From: Vagococcus carniphilus
GTDB taxonomy: Bacteria > Bacillota > Bacilli > Lactobacillales > Vagococcaceae
Assembly (NCBI RefSeq): GCF_014397115.1
Contig: NZ_CP060720.1
Coordinates: 760,001 to 824,000, forward strand
Direction of reading: 5' to 3'
DNA length: 64,000 nt
Under the pieces are notes generated by a model. That model did no database searches. It was not told where the DNA came from and worked only from the letters and a program-made list of their open reading frames with translations. Positions 45,096 to 55,041 of this stretch are shown piece by piece (positions within the stretch are counted from its first letter, which is position 1; every line of letters starts with the position of its first letter). The translations under genes were made by a program, and so were the position numbers.

Positions 45096-46379
45096 ATGTC
45101 TGCAAAATGGGAAAAAAAAGGAACTAACGATGGGATTTTAACATTTGAAGTTTCACAAGATAAAATCGAAGAAGGCTTAAAAGCTGCATTTAACAAAGTG
45201 AAAAAAAATATTAGCGTGCCTGGATTCCGTAAAGGAAAAGTTTCACGTCAAGTATTTAACAAAATGTACGGTGAAGAAGCATTATATGAAGATGCTTTAA
45301 ACCACGTATTACCTGAAATCTACGGAGCAGCTATTGAAGAAGCAGGTTTAGAACCAGTTTCTCAACCAAACATTGATGTTGTTAGCATGGAAAAAGGTCA
45401 ACCTTGGACTATTACTGCTGAAGTTACTGTAAAACCTGAAGTTAAATTAGGTGAATACAAAAACTTAACAGTTGAAAAACAAGATCGCGAAGTTACAGAT
45501 GCTGATGTTGAAGAAAACTTAAAACAAAAACAAGCTAGCCAAGCTGAATTAGTTATTAAAGAAGACGAAGCAGCAGTTAATGGCGACACAGTTGTTATTG
45601 ACTTTGAAGGATTCAAAGGCGATGTTGCTTTTGAAGGCGGAAAAGGCGAAAACTACTCATTAGAATTAGGTTCAGGTTCATTCATTCCTGGTTTTGAAGA
45701 CCAATTAGTTGGAACAAAAGCAAATGATGAATTAGATGTAACTGTTACTTTCCCAGAAGAATACCAAGCTGAAGACTTAGCTGGTCAAGAAGCTGTATTT
45801 AAAGTAAAAGTTCATGAAGTTAAAGCAAAAGAATTACCTGAATTAGATGATGAATTTGCTAAAGATGTTGATGATTCAGTAGAAACATTAGCAGAATTAA
45901 AAGAAAAAATTAAAGCTGATTTAACTGCTTCTAAAGAAGAAGCTGCTAAAAACGCTATCGAAGAAGCAGCTATTGCTCAAGCAGTAGAAAACGCTGAAAT
46001 CGTTGAATTACCACACGTAATGGTTCATGACGAAGTACACCGTGGTATGAACGAATTCTTAGGAAATATGCAACAACAAGGTATTTCTCCAGAATTATAC
46101 TACCAAATGACTGGAACAACTGAACAAGATTTACATGAACAATTCGAAGGCGAAGCAGAAACAAGAACTAAAACTAACTTAGTTATTGAAGCAATTGTAG
46201 CTGCTGAAAATTACGAAGTAACTGACGAAGATATTGATGCTGAAATCAAAGATTTAGCTGAACAATACGGAATGGAAGAAAGTGCTGTTCGTGGCGCGTT
46301 AAACAATGACATGTTAGCTCATGACATTAAAATGAAACGTGCTGTTGATGTAATTACTTCAACTGCTAAAGAAGCGTAA
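45096..46379 (+). CDS. tig: Trigger factor
   Basis: A 427-residue ribosome-associated chaperone and peptidyl-prolyl isomerase. The N-terminal ribosome-binding domain has the FRKGK signature (residues ~44-48, in [12 protein letters not shown]). The FKBP-type PPIase domain follows (~150-240: [20 protein letters not shown]) and then the helical C-terminal chaperone arms. GGAGG precedes the ATG at 45096; an upstream GTG/ATG adds only MEVQI. Gene order tig-clpX is common in Bacillota. Confidence 0.96.
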   Translation: MSAKWEKKGTNDGILTFEVSQDKIEEGLKAAFNKVKKNISVPGFRKGKVSRQVFNKMYGEEALYEDALNHVLPEIYGAAIEEAGLEPVSQPNIDVVSMEKGQPWTITAEVTVKPEVKLGEYKNLTVEKQDREVTDADVEENLKQKQASQAELVIKEDEAAVNGDTVVIDFEGFKGDVAFEGGKGENYSLELGSGSFIPGFEDQLVGTKANDELDVTVTFPEEYQAEDLAGQEAVFKVKVHEVKAKELPELDDEFAKDVDDSVETLAELKEKIKADLTASKEEAAKNAIEEAAIAQAVENAEIVELPHVMVHDEVHRGMNEFLGNMQQQGISPELYYQMTGTTEQDLHEQFEGEAETRTKTNLVIEAIVAAENYEVTDEDIDAEIKDLAEQYGMEESAVRGALNNDMLAHDIKMKRAVDVITSTAKEA

Positions 46380-46403
46380 TTTTTAAAAATTCAATTGATT
46401 ATA

Positions 46404-46444
46404 AGCTGGGACAGAACTATTTTTAGCACTGTTCCAGTTTTTTC
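46404..46444 (+). terminator. Terminator after tig
   Basis: CTGGGACAG (46406-46414) pairs with CTGTTCCAG (46429-46437) with one wobble, followed by a T-run. Confidence 0.8.
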
Positions 46445-46600
46445 TTTTCTAATTTAATAAAAATTTAAAAGCTTTTGGCTAAGCTCCTTCATTTATTACC
46501 TTTTTGGTGCATGAAATAAAGTAGTGTGTTAGAATATACGGGGTAGACGTCATGAAGGGCTAGTATAATAAAAAGCCTTTGTTCAACAGGAGGGAAGCAC

Positions 46601-47854
46601 ATGTACGATAATACAGATGAGAACAATGAGGTTCGCTGTTCTTTTTGTGGTAAATCGCAGGATGAAGTTAAAAAATTAGTAGCAGGTCCTGGAGTATATA
46701 TATGTAATGAATGTATCGATTTATGTAAAGAGATCATAGATGAAGAAATTCAAGATGAGATGGCATCAGATCTAATTAATGTATTAAAACCACAAGAAAT
46801 TTTAGAAATTTTAAATGAATATGTCATTGGACAAGAAAGAGCTAAAAAAGTTTTAGCAGTTGCGGTTTATAATCACTATAAACGTGTGCAACAAATGTCC
46901 ATCCAAGAAGAATCAGATGAAGCAACTGATGAAGTTGAACTTCAAAAGAGTAACATTTGTTTAATTGGACCAACAGGTTCTGGTAAAACATTCTTAGCTC
47001 AAACTTTAGCAAGAACATTAAACGTGCCATTTGCTATTGCTGATGCAACTAGTTTAACTGAAGCAGGTTATGTAGGGGAAGATGTAGAAAACATCCTTTT
47101 AAAACTTTTACAAGCTGCTGATTACAATGTAGAAAAAGCTCAACGTGGTATTATCTATATTGATGAGATTGATAAAATTGCTCGTAAAAGCGAGAATGTT
47201 TCAATTACTCGTGATGTATCTGGCGAAGGGGTCCAACAAGCATTGTTAAAAATTCTTGAAGGAACTGTTGCTAGTGTTCCACCTCAAGGAGGACGTAAAC
47301 ATCCACAACAAGAGTTAATTCAAATTGATACGACTGAGATTTTATTTATTGTTGGTGGTGCTTTTGATGGCATTGAAACAATCGTTAAAGAACGTTTAGG
47401 CGAAAAAGTCATTGGTTTTGGTTCAAATAATAAAAAACGTGATGAAGACTTAAGTATTATGTCTCAAATTATTCCAGAAGATTTACTTAAATTTGGTTTA
47501 ATCCCTGAGTTCATCGGTCGATTACCAGTTATGGCTTCATTAGAAAAATTAACAGAAGCAGATTTAGTTCGTATCTTAACTGAGCCTAAAAATGCGTTGA
47601 CTAAACAATATAAAAAATTATTGTCACTAGATGATGTTACTTTAGACTTTACACCAGGAGCTCTTAATGCGATTGCTTCTCAAGCAATTGAAAGAGACAC
47701 AGGTGCACGTGGACTTAGATCAATTATTGAGCATGTCATGATGAATGTGATGTATGAAATTCCAACACGTGAAGATGTCGCTAAAGTGGTTATTACAAAA
47801 GAAGCAGTTGATGGTGATGGCCAACCAGAATTACAAAAGAAAAAAGTTAGTTAA
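46601..47854 (+). CDS. clpX: ATP-dependent Clp protease ATP-binding subunit ClpX
   Basis: A 417-residue AAA+ unfoldase for ClpP. It has an N-terminal C4 zinc-binding domain (CSFCGK and [10 protein letters not shown]), Walker A GPTGSGKT, Walker [11 protein letters not shown] and the sensor GRLPVMASL region. GGAGGGAAG gives strong translation. No CtsR box is visible upstream, unlike clpE. Confidence 0.97.
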   Translation: MYDNTDENNEVRCSFCGKSQDEVKKLVAGPGVYICNECIDLCKEIIDEEIQDEMASDLINVLKPQEILEILNEYVIGQERAKKVLAVAVYNHYKRVQQMSIQEESDEATDEVELQKSNICLIGPTGSGKTFLAQTLARTLNVPFAIADATSLTEAGYVGEDVENILLKLLQAADYNVEKAQRGIIYIDEIDKIARKSENVSITRDVSGEGVQQALLKILEGTVASVPPQGGRKHPQQELIQIDTTEILFIVGGAFDGIETIVKERLGEKVIGFGSNNKKRDEDLSIMSQIIPEDLLKFGLIPEFIGRLPVMASLEKLTEADLVRILTEPKNALTKQYKKLLSLDDVTLDFTPGALNAIASQAIERDTGARGLRSIIEHVMMNVMYEIPTREDVAKVVITKEAVDGDGQPELQKKKVS

Positions 47855-47859
47855 TTTGT

Positions 47860-47893
47860 AAAGTTTCGAGGATTACTCCTCGGAACTTTTTTT
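47860..47893 (+). terminator. Terminator after clpX
   Basis: AAAGTTTCGAGGA pairs with TCCTCGGAACTTT around a 4-base loop, then a T-run. Confidence 0.9.
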
Positions 47894-47967
47894 ATTTTGT
47901 CATAAAATTTACGTTTACTTTATTTAAAAGATGGAATGACGTAAAGAAAAAGTAAAACAGGAGTTAT

Positions 47968-48034
47968 TTTTACATATATTTTACAGATAAAAGGGATTAA
48001 ATTTTACATTGGCTTGTTACACTCTGTGTGTAAT
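47968..48034 (+). promoter_or_regulatory. Candidate Pho box and promoter of pstS
   Basis: TTTTACA occurs at 47968, 47979 and 48002. The first two are exactly 11 bases apart and the third about two turns further, as in PhoP direct-repeat sites. A TTACAC-tctgt-GTGTAA dyad (48017-48033) overlaps a TGTAAT -10 element. No good -35 is present, as expected for an activated promoter. The adjacent phoPR supports PhoP control. Confidence 0.65.
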
Positions 48035-48061
48035 CAAAATATTAAAGGAGTTATTACAACC

Positions 48062-48955
48062 ATGAAAAAAATTCTCTTATCATTATCAACAGTAGGTATT
48101 TTATTTACATTAGCAGCGTGTGGAGGTTCTTCTGATACGAAAGATTCAACAGGAGAAAGTAAAAAGGCAAGTTCAACTGAAAAAGTGGAAATAACATCAG
48201 TTGGGTCAACAGCCTTACAACCACTTGTTGAAAAAGTAGCGGAAATTTATATGACAGATAATCCTAACTATACAATCACTGTACAAGGCGGTGGAAGTGG
48301 TACTGGATTAACCCAAGTATCAAGTGGTGCAGTAGATATTGGTAATTCAGATGTTTATGCTGAGGAAAAAGACGGCATTGATGCTTCTAAAATTGAAGAT
48401 CATCAAATTGCAGTAGTTGGTGTTGCTCCAGTTATCAATAAAGAAGCAGGTGTTAAAGATATTACGAAAGACCAATTAAAAGATATCTTTACAGGAAAGA
48501 CGACTAACTGGAAAGATGTTGGTGGTAAAGATCAAAAAATTGAAATCATTAATCGTGCAGCAGGAAGTGGAACTCGTGCAACATTTGAAAAATGGGGACT
48601 AGAAGGAGCAGAACCTGCAAAAGGGCAAGAGCAAGATTCTTCAGGAACGGTTAGAAAAATCGTTGCAGAAACACCAGGCGCTATTAGTTACTTAGCTTTC
48701 TCATACATTGATGAGTCTATTCAAGGCTTAGCAATTGATGGGGTGGAACCAAAAGATGAGAATGTTACTGACAACTCATGGAAAATTTGGGCATACGAGC
48801 ATATGTATACACAAAAAGATGCTAAGAAAGAAGTCATCACATTCCTTGATTATATGAAGAGTGATGATGTCCAAAAAAATGTGATTAAAGAATTAGGATA
48901 CATTGCCATTTCAGATATGAAGGTTGAAAGAGACCTAGATGGGAAGATAAAATAA
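48062..48955 (+). CDS. pstS: Phosphate-binding lipoprotein PstS
   Basis: A 297-residue substrate-binding lipoprotein of the phosphate ABC transporter. The signal peptide ends in the lipobox TLAACGG, with Cys about residue 20. The mature part has the phosphate site motifs: SVGSTALQPL, QGGGSGTGLTQVSSGAVDIG and INRAAGSGTRATFEKW. It follows AAAGGAG before the ATG at 48062. The usual pstCAB genes do not follow. Instead the response regulator and kinase genes follow within 80 bases, so its job may be partly sensing or the transporter lies elsewhere. Confidence 0.93.
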   Translation: MKKILLSLSTVGILFTLAACGGSSDTKDSTGESKKASSTEKVEITSVGSTALQPLVEKVAEIYMTDNPNYTITVQGGGSGTGLTQVSSGAVDIGNSDVYAEEKDGIDASKIEDHQIAVVGVAPVINKEAGVKDITKDQLKDIFTGKTTNWKDVGGKDQKIEIINRAAGSGTRATFEKWGLEGAEPAKGQEQDSSGTVRKIVAETPGAISYLAFSYIDESIQGLAIDGVEPKDENVTDNSWKIWAYEHMYTQKDAKKEVITFLDYMKSDDVQKNVIKELGYIAISDMKVERDLDGKIK

Positions 48956-49035
48956 CAAGCATTCATTTAGAAAGCACCGTCGTTCTGTGGTATAGTAAAA
49001 TAAATTGATAATTGACGGAAGGGACGTGCTTTTGA

Positions 49036-49743
49036 GTGAAAAGAATTTTAGTTGTGGATGACGAACTATCGATTACCACACTGTTAAAATACAACCTTGA
49101 AAAAGAAAATTTCGAAGTTGAAGTTTGCCACGATGGTGAGTCTGCCTTGGAACTAGCAACAAACAATCAGTTTGATTTTATCATTCTTGATTTGATGCTA
49201 CCTCAAATTAATGGTTTTGAGGTTACAAAGCAATTACGTAAAAATAATATCCATACACCCATTATCATGCTGACAGCTAAAGATGAAACCCTAGATAAAA
49301 TTATTGGCTTAGAAGTTGGTGCAGATGATTATGTCACAAAACCCTTTAGTCCCCGTGAGTTAATTGCACGAATTCGTGCTGTTGAAAGACGTTTAGAATT
49401 AGCAGGAAATAAACAAACTGAGTCTACTTCTGGTGAGGAGATTCAAGTAGGAAACTTAATTGCTTATCCTAAAAATTACCGCGTGACAAAAGATGGTGAG
49501 GAGTTAAATTTTACTAAAAAAGAATTTGAGTTACTCATTTATTTTATGGAACGACAAAATCGAATCATTGGAAGAGATGAGTTGATGAATTCTATTTGGC
49601 AAGATGATATGTATCATCTGTCACGCACAGTTGATATTCACGTGAGTCACTTAAGAGAGAAAATAGAAGATGATCCTAAAAAACCGAAATTTATAAAAAC
49701 GGTTCGAGGATTTGGTTATAAATTTCAGGAGTCAGATGCATGA
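49036..49743 (+). CDS. phoP: Phosphate response regulator PhoP (PnpR-like)
   Basis: A 235-residue OmpR/PhoB-type regulator. The receiver domain has VVDDE, the phospho-Asp52 in ILDLMLP, and the K in FVTKPFSP. The winged-helix C-terminus reads LNFTKKEFELLIYF and RTVDIHVSHLREKIEDD. It should bind TTTTACA-type direct repeats such as those before pstS. GTG start; its stop overlaps phoR by 4 bases. I assign phosphate sensing from position after pstS and overall similarity. A VicR-like role is less likely. Confidence 0.88.
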   Translation: MKRILVVDDELSITTLLKYNLEKENFEVEVCHDGESALELATNNQFDFIILDLMLPQINGFEVTKQLRKNNIHTPIIMLTAKDETLDKIIGLEVGADDYVTKPFSPRELIARIRAVERRLELAGNKQTESTSGEEIQVGNLIAYPKNYRVTKDGEELNFTKKEFELLIYFMERQNRIIGRDELMNSIWQDDMYHLSRTVDIHVSHLREKIEDDPKKPKFIKTVRGFGYKFQESDA

Positions 49744-51479
49744 GAAGACATAAAAAAGAGTTAACCCCTCAACTCGTCTTAATATTGATTGTCTTCTTAT
49801 TTATAGGAGGTGGTTTTTATACCACCTCTTTTTTTAAGGAAGAAGTGTTAAGTCAACAAAAGGAAAAGTTAACAACAGAGATTGATATGTTGACACCCTA
49901 CTTGTTTGAAGGAAATAAGTTATCGATTGATGAAAAAAAATTAGATGATAGTATCACAAAGACAGAAAGATTAACCATTTTAGATGAGAATGGTGATATT
50001 CAATATGATTCTACACATGGTTCACTTGCTAAAGGAACAAGGGAAAAGAGACCAGAAATTAGAAAAATATTGGAAGAAGGACAACAAGAAGGTTATGCCA
50101 TTAGAGAGAGTCAAACAGTCGATGAGAAAATGATTTATGTGGCTAAAGGAATCTATCATGATGGAGAATTAATTGGTGTTTTACGTTTGTCTGAAGAGTA
50201 TACAGAAATTACAAGCTCTTTGAAGAACTTTCAAAGAAATATTTTTTCTATCTTATTAATCATGGCATTAATTATTGTAGGAATGTATGTTTATATTTGG
50301 AGACAGAGCCAAAAACCAATTCAATTTATTCTTCCAATTTTACGCCAAGCTATCCGAAATCCAGAGAAAAAACAAATTGTTGTTGATGCCCCAAGTGAAT
50401 GGCAGGAGTTGTATCAAACAGTGTATGAATTAATGGATGAAGCAAGTCTTCTTTACTATAAACAATTACAGAATGAAGAGAAATTATCTTTTCTCTTTGA
50501 AAATCTAGATATTGGTATTTTTATTTTAGATGAAAATTTAGATCTTGTCTTAGCTAATCAAGTTACTGAACATTTGTTTTCAAAGAAAAAGGAAAAGAAG
50601 AACTATAAAGAGTGGTTCAATCATCAAAAAATGAATCAATTGATTAAAACTGCGATTTCTCAAAAGGAGCAAGTTCAAGGTGAGATTCGAATTACTAATC
50701 CTAAAAATCATGATTTAAATGTGGTCATTCGTTTGTTAGAAGGCGATATAACAGAATATGTAGGAATTATTTATGATGTCACAGAGATGAAGCAAATTGA
50801 GCAAGTTCATGAGGACTTTATTAGTAATATCTCTCATGAGTTAAAAACGCCAACAACTTCTATTATTGGTTTTGCGGAAACGCTTCTTGCAGGTGCAAAG
50901 GATGATCCAGAAATATCCGAGCAATTTCTTCAAATTATTGAAACTGAAGGTAAAAGGCTTCTAGTTCTCATTCAAAATATTATGACTCTTTTAAAAACAG
51001 AGAAAGATATTTATCTTTTAGATACAGTAGTCAGTGATCCAGTCACGGTTATTTCAGAAGAATTGGAACGTTATCAATTTAAGATAAATGAAAAAAGTTT
51101 AAATGTTACCTTTGATAGCGCGACGCATACATCAATTAATTTACCTGGTAATGCGTTTCAATTAATTGTAAAAAATTTAATCGAAAATGCAGTGGAGTAC
51201 ACACGAGAAAAAGATTCCATTTTTATCTATCTAAAAGAACAGGACGGAGAAATTATATTAACTGTAGAGGATACAGGAATTGGTATCTCTGAGATAGATC
51301 AAAAGCGAATTTTTGAACGTTTTTACCGAGTGAGTGAGTCGCGTCAAAGAAATACAGGTGGTTCGGGATTAGGTTTGTCTATTGTCCAACACTATACTGA
51401 AATACTTGGTGGTACTGTAACATTAACGAGTGATGTTAACGAAGGCACAACAGTTATTGTTAGGTTGCCATTAGCATAG
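49740..51479 (+). CDS. phoR: Sensor histidine kinase PhoR (PnpS-like)
   Basis: A 579-residue membrane kinase. It has an N-terminal helix (~12-32), an extracellular sensor domain (~33-165) and a second helix (~168-188). A linker and PAS-like domain follow (~250-345: FLFENLDIGIFILDENLDLVL). The HisKA box is NISHELKTPTTSI with phospho-His near residue 366. The ATPase has NLIENAVEYT, DTGIGIS and GSGLGLSIV. It phosphorylates PhoP and overlaps phoP by 4 bases. A strong terminator ends the pstS-phoPR unit. Confidence 0.9.
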   Translation: MRRHKKELTPQLVLILIVFLFIGGGFYTTSFFKEEVLSQQKEKLTTEIDMLTPYLFEGNKLSIDEKKLDDSITKTERLTILDENGDIQYDSTHGSLAKGTREKRPEIRKILEEGQQEGYAIRESQTVDEKMIYVAKGIYHDGELIGVLRLSEEYTEITSSLKNFQRNIFSILLIMALIIVGMYVYIWRQSQKPIQFILPILRQAIRNPEKKQIVVDAPSEWQELYQTVYELMDEASLLYYKQLQNEEKLSFLFENLDIGIFILDENLDLVLANQVTEHLFSKKKEKKNYKEWFNHQKMNQLIKTAISQKEQVQGEIRITNPKNHDLNVVIRLLEGDITEYVGIIYDVTEMKQIEQVHEDFISNISHELKTPTTSIIGFAETLLAGAKDDPEISEQFLQIIETEGKRLLVLIQNIMTLLKTEKDIYLLDTVVSDPVTVISEELERYQFKINEKSLNVTFDSATHTSINLPGNAFQLIVKNLIENAVEYTREKDSIFIYLKEQDGEIILTVEDTGIGISEIDQKRIFERFYRVSESRQRNTGGSGLGLSIVQHYTEILGGTVTLTSDVNEGTTVIVRLPLA

Positions 51480-51513
51480 AAAAGGTTGATACAATTGAGT
51501 ATCAACCTTTTTT
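51480..51513 (+). terminator. Terminator after phoR
   Basis: AAAAGGTTGATAC pairs perfectly with GTATCAACCTTTT around a 6-base loop. Confidence 0.9.
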
Positions 51514-51525
51514 AAAATTAAACAG

Positions 51526-51554
51526 TTGACGTTTGTAAACTTTAAGAGTATGAT
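51526..51554 (+). promoter_or_regulatory. copYA promoter with CopY operator
   Basis: TTGACG (51526-51531), 17 bases, TATGAT (51549-51554). The -35 overlaps GACGTTTGTA (51528-51537), a cop box (KACANNTGTA) with one mismatch. This position would let CopY repress until copper displaces zinc. Confidence 0.75.
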
Positions 51555-51597
51555 AGGTTCATACATAAGAAAAGAGATATTAAAGGAGGAAAAATAA

Positions 51598-52029
51598 ATG
51601 TCTTTAACAAAAATAGAAACCATAACAGATGCTGAGTGGGAGATCATGAGAGTTGTATGGACTAAAAAGGAAACAACGAGTACAGAAATTATAGAAATAT
51701 TAGACTCTAAAATGGCATGGAAACCTTCAACCGTCAAAACATTGTTATCACGCTTAGTCTCTAAAGATTATTTATTTACTAGAAAAGAAGGTAAACAATT
51801 TATCTATCAAGCTTCTGTCCTAGAAGAAAATGCTGTTAGAGAAGCTAGAAATGAATTATTAGATAAAATCTGTAATAAGAAAATCGGTGGTATGGTTTAT
51901 GAAATTATTAAAGAAAAAGAATTAAGTTATACTGATATCGAAAAATTGGAACAGTTACTTGCTGAAAAAAAGAAAACAGCTCCTGGTGAGGTAGCTTGTA
52001 ACTGTATTCCCGGTCAATGCCAGTGTTAA
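51598..52029 (+). CDS. copY: Copper-responsive repressor CopY
   Basis: A 143-residue BlaI/MecI-type winged-helix repressor. The N-terminal wing reads ITDAEWEIMRVVW and KPSTVKTLLSRLVSKDYL. The C-terminal metal site is CNCIPGQCQC, the CxCx4CxC motif in which Zn is replaced by Cu(I) to release DNA. AAAGGAGG precedes the ATG. It controls itself and copA, which starts 18 bases later. Confidence 0.95.
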   Translation: MSLTKIETITDAEWEIMRVVWTKKETTSTEIIEILDSKMAWKPSTVKTLLSRLVSKDYLFTRKEGKQFIYQASVLEENAVREARNELLDKICNKKIGGMVYEIIKEKELSYTDIEKLEQLLAEKKKTAPGEVACNCIPGQCQC

Positions 52030-52047
52030 AAAAGGAGGAAAGAAAAA

Positions 52048-54507
52048 GTGAGTGAACAAAAAGTATATAGTATAGAGGGAATGACTTGTGCTTCCTGCGC
52101 TCAAACAGTCGAAAAAGTAACAAGTAAGTTACCAGGAATGACTGAGGCTAGCGTCAATTTAGCAACAGAAAAATTGAGTGTAACTTATGATGACTCTGTT
52201 TTAAATGAAGATGAAATTATTAAAGCTGTTGATCAAGCAGGCTATCAAGTTGTGACACAAGGTAATCATATTCAGTATGATATCGATGGAATGACTTGTG
52301 CGTCATGTAGTCAAACAGTTGAAAAAGTTGTTAATAAATTAGAAGGCGTCAAAGAAGCAGCTGTTAACTTAGCGACCGAAAAAATGACAGTTGATTTTGA
52401 TCCTTCTATCGTGTCTTCAGAAGATATTATGAAGACGGTCAAAGATGCAGGCTATTCTGCCAAAGAAAGTCTATCTCAAGAAGCTCAAGCAGATTTAGAT
52501 AAAGAAAAAAAAGAAAAACAAATTAAAGATTTGTGGAGAAGGTTCTGGGTTTCAGGTATTTTTGCATTACCACTTCTTTATATTGCGATGGGAGAAATGG
52601 TCGGTTTACCCATACCTAGTTTAGTTGATCCAATGGTGTATCCTGAACGTTTTGCTCTCCTTCAAGTTATTTTAGTAACACCGACGTTAATTGTTGGTCG
52701 TTCATTTTTTACAGTAGGTTTTAAGGCTTTATTTAAAGGTCATCCTAATATGGATTCTTTAGTGGCTTTAGGAACAAGTGCAGCAGTAGCATATAGTGCT
52801 TATGGAACAATCATGGTTCTTTTAGGGGATGCTCATTTTGCGATGAATCTTTACTATGAAACTGCTGGAGTGATTTTAACTCTAATTACATTAGGTAAAT
52901 ATTTCGAAGCTGTTTCAAAAGGAAAAACATCTGAAGCTATTAAAAAATTAATGGGTCTAGCACCAAAAACAGCTATGGTTGTTAGAGATGGTGTGGAAGT
53001 CGAAATTCAAGTAGAAGATGTGCAATTAGGTGATATTGTTGTTGTGAAACCAGGTGAAAAAATTCCAGTTGATGGGGTATTAGTTTCTGGTAATAGTGCA
53101 GTTGATGAATCCATGATTACAGGTGAGAGTATTCCTGTTGAAAAAGAAATTGGGGACACTGTTATTGGTGCAAGCATTAATAAAAATGGTTCCTTTAGAT
53201 TTGAAGCGACTAAGGTTGGGAAAGATACGACTTTATCTCAAATTATTAAATTGGTAGAAGATGCTCAAGGTTCAAAAGCTCCGATTGCTCAGATGGCTGA
53301 CAAAGTTTCTGGTGTTTTTGTTCCCGTTGTTATTGTTTTAGCAGTTCTTTCAGGAATTGTCTGGTTCTTTTTAGGTCAAGAATCATGGGTATTTGCCTTA
53401 ACGATTACAATTTCAGTATTAGTTATTGCATGTCCGTGTGCTCTTGGTCTAGCTACTCCTACAGCTATTATGGTGGGAACTGGTAAGGGTGCGGAAAATG
53501 GCGTGTTGATTAAGGGTGGAGATGCTCTTGAAACAACTCATAAAATTCAAACCATTGTCTTCGATAAAACAGGAACAATTACTGAAGGAAAACCAGTTGT
53601 AACAGATGTCGTAACAACTAATTTCATTGATAAAACCAAACTACTTCAACTAGCAGCTTCTGCAGAAAGAGGATCAGAACATCCTCTAGGTGAGGCTATC
53701 ACTCAAGAAGGAGATCGTTTAGGATTAGCTGTGCAAGAAGTAACTAACTTTGAAGCTATTCCAGGTCACGGGATTGAAGTGGTTATTGAAGGCGAGACGC
53801 TTATCCTTGGTAATAAGAAATTAATGGTCGAAAGAAAAATTGATTTATCTTCGATTGAAGCAGAATCAGATAGATTAGCTTCAGAAGGAAAAACACCTAT
53901 GTATGTAGCTAATAAAGAGCATTTACTAGGAATTATCGCTGTAGCCGATACGATTAAGGAAAGCAGTATTGCTGCTATTGAAAAATTACACCGTATGGGC
54001 ATTGAAGTAGCCATGATTACAGGTGATAATAAACGAACAGCAGAAGCAATTGCTAAACAAGTTGGTATTGACCGAGTGTTAAGTGAAGTTTTACCTGAAG
54101 ATAAAGCAAATGAAGTGAAAAAATTACAACAAGAAGGTAAAAAAGTAGCGATGGTTGGAGATGGTATTAATGATGCACCAGCTCTTGCACAAGCTGATAT
54201 TGGTATTGCGATAGGTTCGGGTACAGATGTTGCAATGGAATCAGCAGATATTGTTTTAATGCGTAGTGACTTGATGGATGTTCCTACTGCAATTGAATTA
54301 TCTCATGCGACTATTAAGAATATTAAAGAAAATCTTTTCTGGGCTTTTGCTTATAATACATTAGGTATTCCAGTTGCTATGGGTGTTCTTTACGCTTTTG
54401 GAGGACCATTATTAAGTCCAATTATCGCGGGAGCTGCAATGAGTTTTAGTTCTGTCTCCGTTTTATTAAATGCTTTACGTTTGAAACGATTCAAACCTTC
54501 AAGATAA
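52048..54507 (+). CDS. copA: Copper-exporting P1B-type ATPase CopA
   Basis: An 819-residue Cu(I) exporter. It has two N-terminal HMA domains, each with GMTCASC (Cys14/17 and Cys84/87). Eight helices follow, with [11 protein letters not shown] (Cys462, Cys464) in the metal path. DKTGTITEG (Asp506 phosphorylated), HPLGEAI and [10 protein letters not shown] complete the core. It lies with copY in the standard enterococcal order, without copZ. AAAGGAGGAAAG gives strong initiation at GTG. Confidence 0.96.
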   Translation: MSEQKVYSIEGMTCASCAQTVEKVTSKLPGMTEASVNLATEKLSVTYDDSVLNEDEIIKAVDQAGYQVVTQGNHIQYDIDGMTCASCSQTVEKVVNKLEGVKEAAVNLATEKMTVDFDPSIVSSEDIMKTVKDAGYSAKESLSQEAQADLDKEKKEKQIKDLWRRFWVSGIFALPLLYIAMGEMVGLPIPSLVDPMVYPERFALLQVILVTPTLIVGRSFFTVGFKALFKGHPNMDSLVALGTSAAVAYSAYGTIMVLLGDAHFAMNLYYETAGVILTLITLGKYFEAVSKGKTSEAIKKLMGLAPKTAMVVRDGVEVEIQVEDVQLGDIVVVKPGEKIPVDGVLVSGNSAVDESMITGESIPVEKEIGDTVIGASINKNGSFRFEATKVGKDTTLSQIIKLVEDAQGSKAPIAQMADKVSGVFVPVVIVLAVLSGIVWFFLGQESWVFALTITISVLVIACPCALGLATPTAIMVGTGKGAENGVLIKGGDALETTHKIQTIVFDKTGTITEGKPVVTDVVTTNFIDKTKLLQLAASAERGSEHPLGEAITQEGDRLGLAVQEVTNFEAIPGHGIEVVIEGETLILGNKKLMVERKIDLSSIEAESDRLASEGKTPMYVANKEHLLGIIAVADTIKESSIAAIEKLHRMGIEVAMITGDNKRTAEAIAKQVGIDRVLSEVLPEDKANEVKKLQQEGKKVAMVGDGINDAPALAQADIGIAIGSGTDVAMESADIVLMRSDLMDVPTAIELSHATIKNIKENLFWAFAYNTLGIPVAMGVLYAFGGPLLSPIIAGAAMSFSSVSVLLNALRLKRFKPSR

Positions 54508-54515
54508 ATAATGAG

Positions 54516-54549
54516 GAACTATGAAGTTTTACTTCATAGTTCTTTTTTA
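54516..54549 (+). terminator. Terminator after copA
   Basis: GAACTATGAAGT pairs perfectly with ACTTCATAGTTC, then a T-run. Confidence 0.9.
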
Positions 54550-54557
54550 GTTCCAAA

Positions 54558-54588
54558 AAAGAGCTAAACCATTAAGGCTTAGCTCTTT
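54558..54588 (-). terminator. Terminator of the candidate small RNA
   Basis: On the minus strand AAAGAGCTAAGCC pairs with GGTTTAGCTCTTT (one G-U), followed by six T. On the plus strand the T-run is short and the helix carries a mismatch, so it points toward the minus strand. Confidence 0.75.
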
Positions 54589-54934
54589 GTCATAATCAAA
54601 ATCAAGGTTAGTGGGGTTGAGAGTGAATTGGATAAAGCTTAATTATATTTGTTACTTGTTATTTAAATCTTTAATTTATTCGCTTTCATACTTCAGACGA
54701 TGTTTCTTTGATTCAACTGCTTATCTTACTTTTGGAGTTTTTTTAAATATTTACTAATAGTCAAACGGTATAGCCTACTAATTAATAAAACAAAGATACC
54801 CACTAACCTTTAACGGTACAAGTAAGGAGAGTCAAATTCCCACATCCTTTACTAAATTGAGTGACATATAAACTTTGAAATGTGTTGAATGAATTTTAAC
54901 TCTTACAACTCATGGAAATTTATATGCTCCTTAC
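54558..54934 (-). ncRNA. Candidate structured small RNA, possibly catabolite-controlled
   Basis: This gap has no reading frame worth calling but has a full transcription unit on the minus strand. A sigma-A promoter overlaps a perfect cre site, and the predicted start is near 54934. A terminator lies at 54558-54588. Three nested helices fit. GTAAGGAG (54822-54829) pairs with CTCCTTAC (54927-54934), at the 5' end. AAATTCCC (54834-54841) pairs with GGAAATTT (54914-54921). AAGGTTAGTGGG (54604-54615) pairs with CCCACTAACCTT (54799-54810). In two helices the odd pair is a G-U wobble on the minus strand but an A-C mismatch on the plus strand. This favours minus-strand RNA. The family is unknown. Confidence 0.55.
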
Positions 54935-54940
54935 ACATTA

Positions 54941-54978
54941 TTTATACCATGCATCTAAAAATATTGCAAACGTTTACA
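54941..54978 (-). promoter_or_regulatory. Promoter and cre site of the candidate small RNA
   Basis: On the minus strand TTGCAA (54964-54969), a 17-base spacer and TATAAA (54941-54946). The overlapping TGCAAACGTTTACA (54965-54978, plus-strand reading) matches the CcpA cre consensus at every fixed position and covers the -35, as in repression sites. Confidence 0.65.
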
Positions 54979-54987
54979 CTTGAGTTT

Positions 54988-55024
54988 AAAAAAAAAGACT
55001 GAATCTCTAGGAAACAGTCTTTTT
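54988..55024 (-). terminator. Terminator after the LysM gene
   Basis: AAAAGACTG (54993-55001) pairs with CAGTCTTTT (55015-55023). A nine-A run on the plus strand gives a T-run on the gene strand. It separates the LysM gene from the candidate RNA promoter. Confidence 0.85.
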
Positions 55025-55041
55025 CAAACTTTTATTTTATC

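Noticed and set aside
54914-54934. A tiny peptide gene (MSCKS) behind AAGGAG at the 5' end of the candidate RNA
   Set aside because: Five codons, with the ribosome site 13 bases away and buried in the predicted helix.
54590-54985. tmRNA or RNase P RNA in the copA-LysM gap
   Set aside because: The conserved ends and core motifs of these RNAs are absent, although the region does look like a structured RNA.
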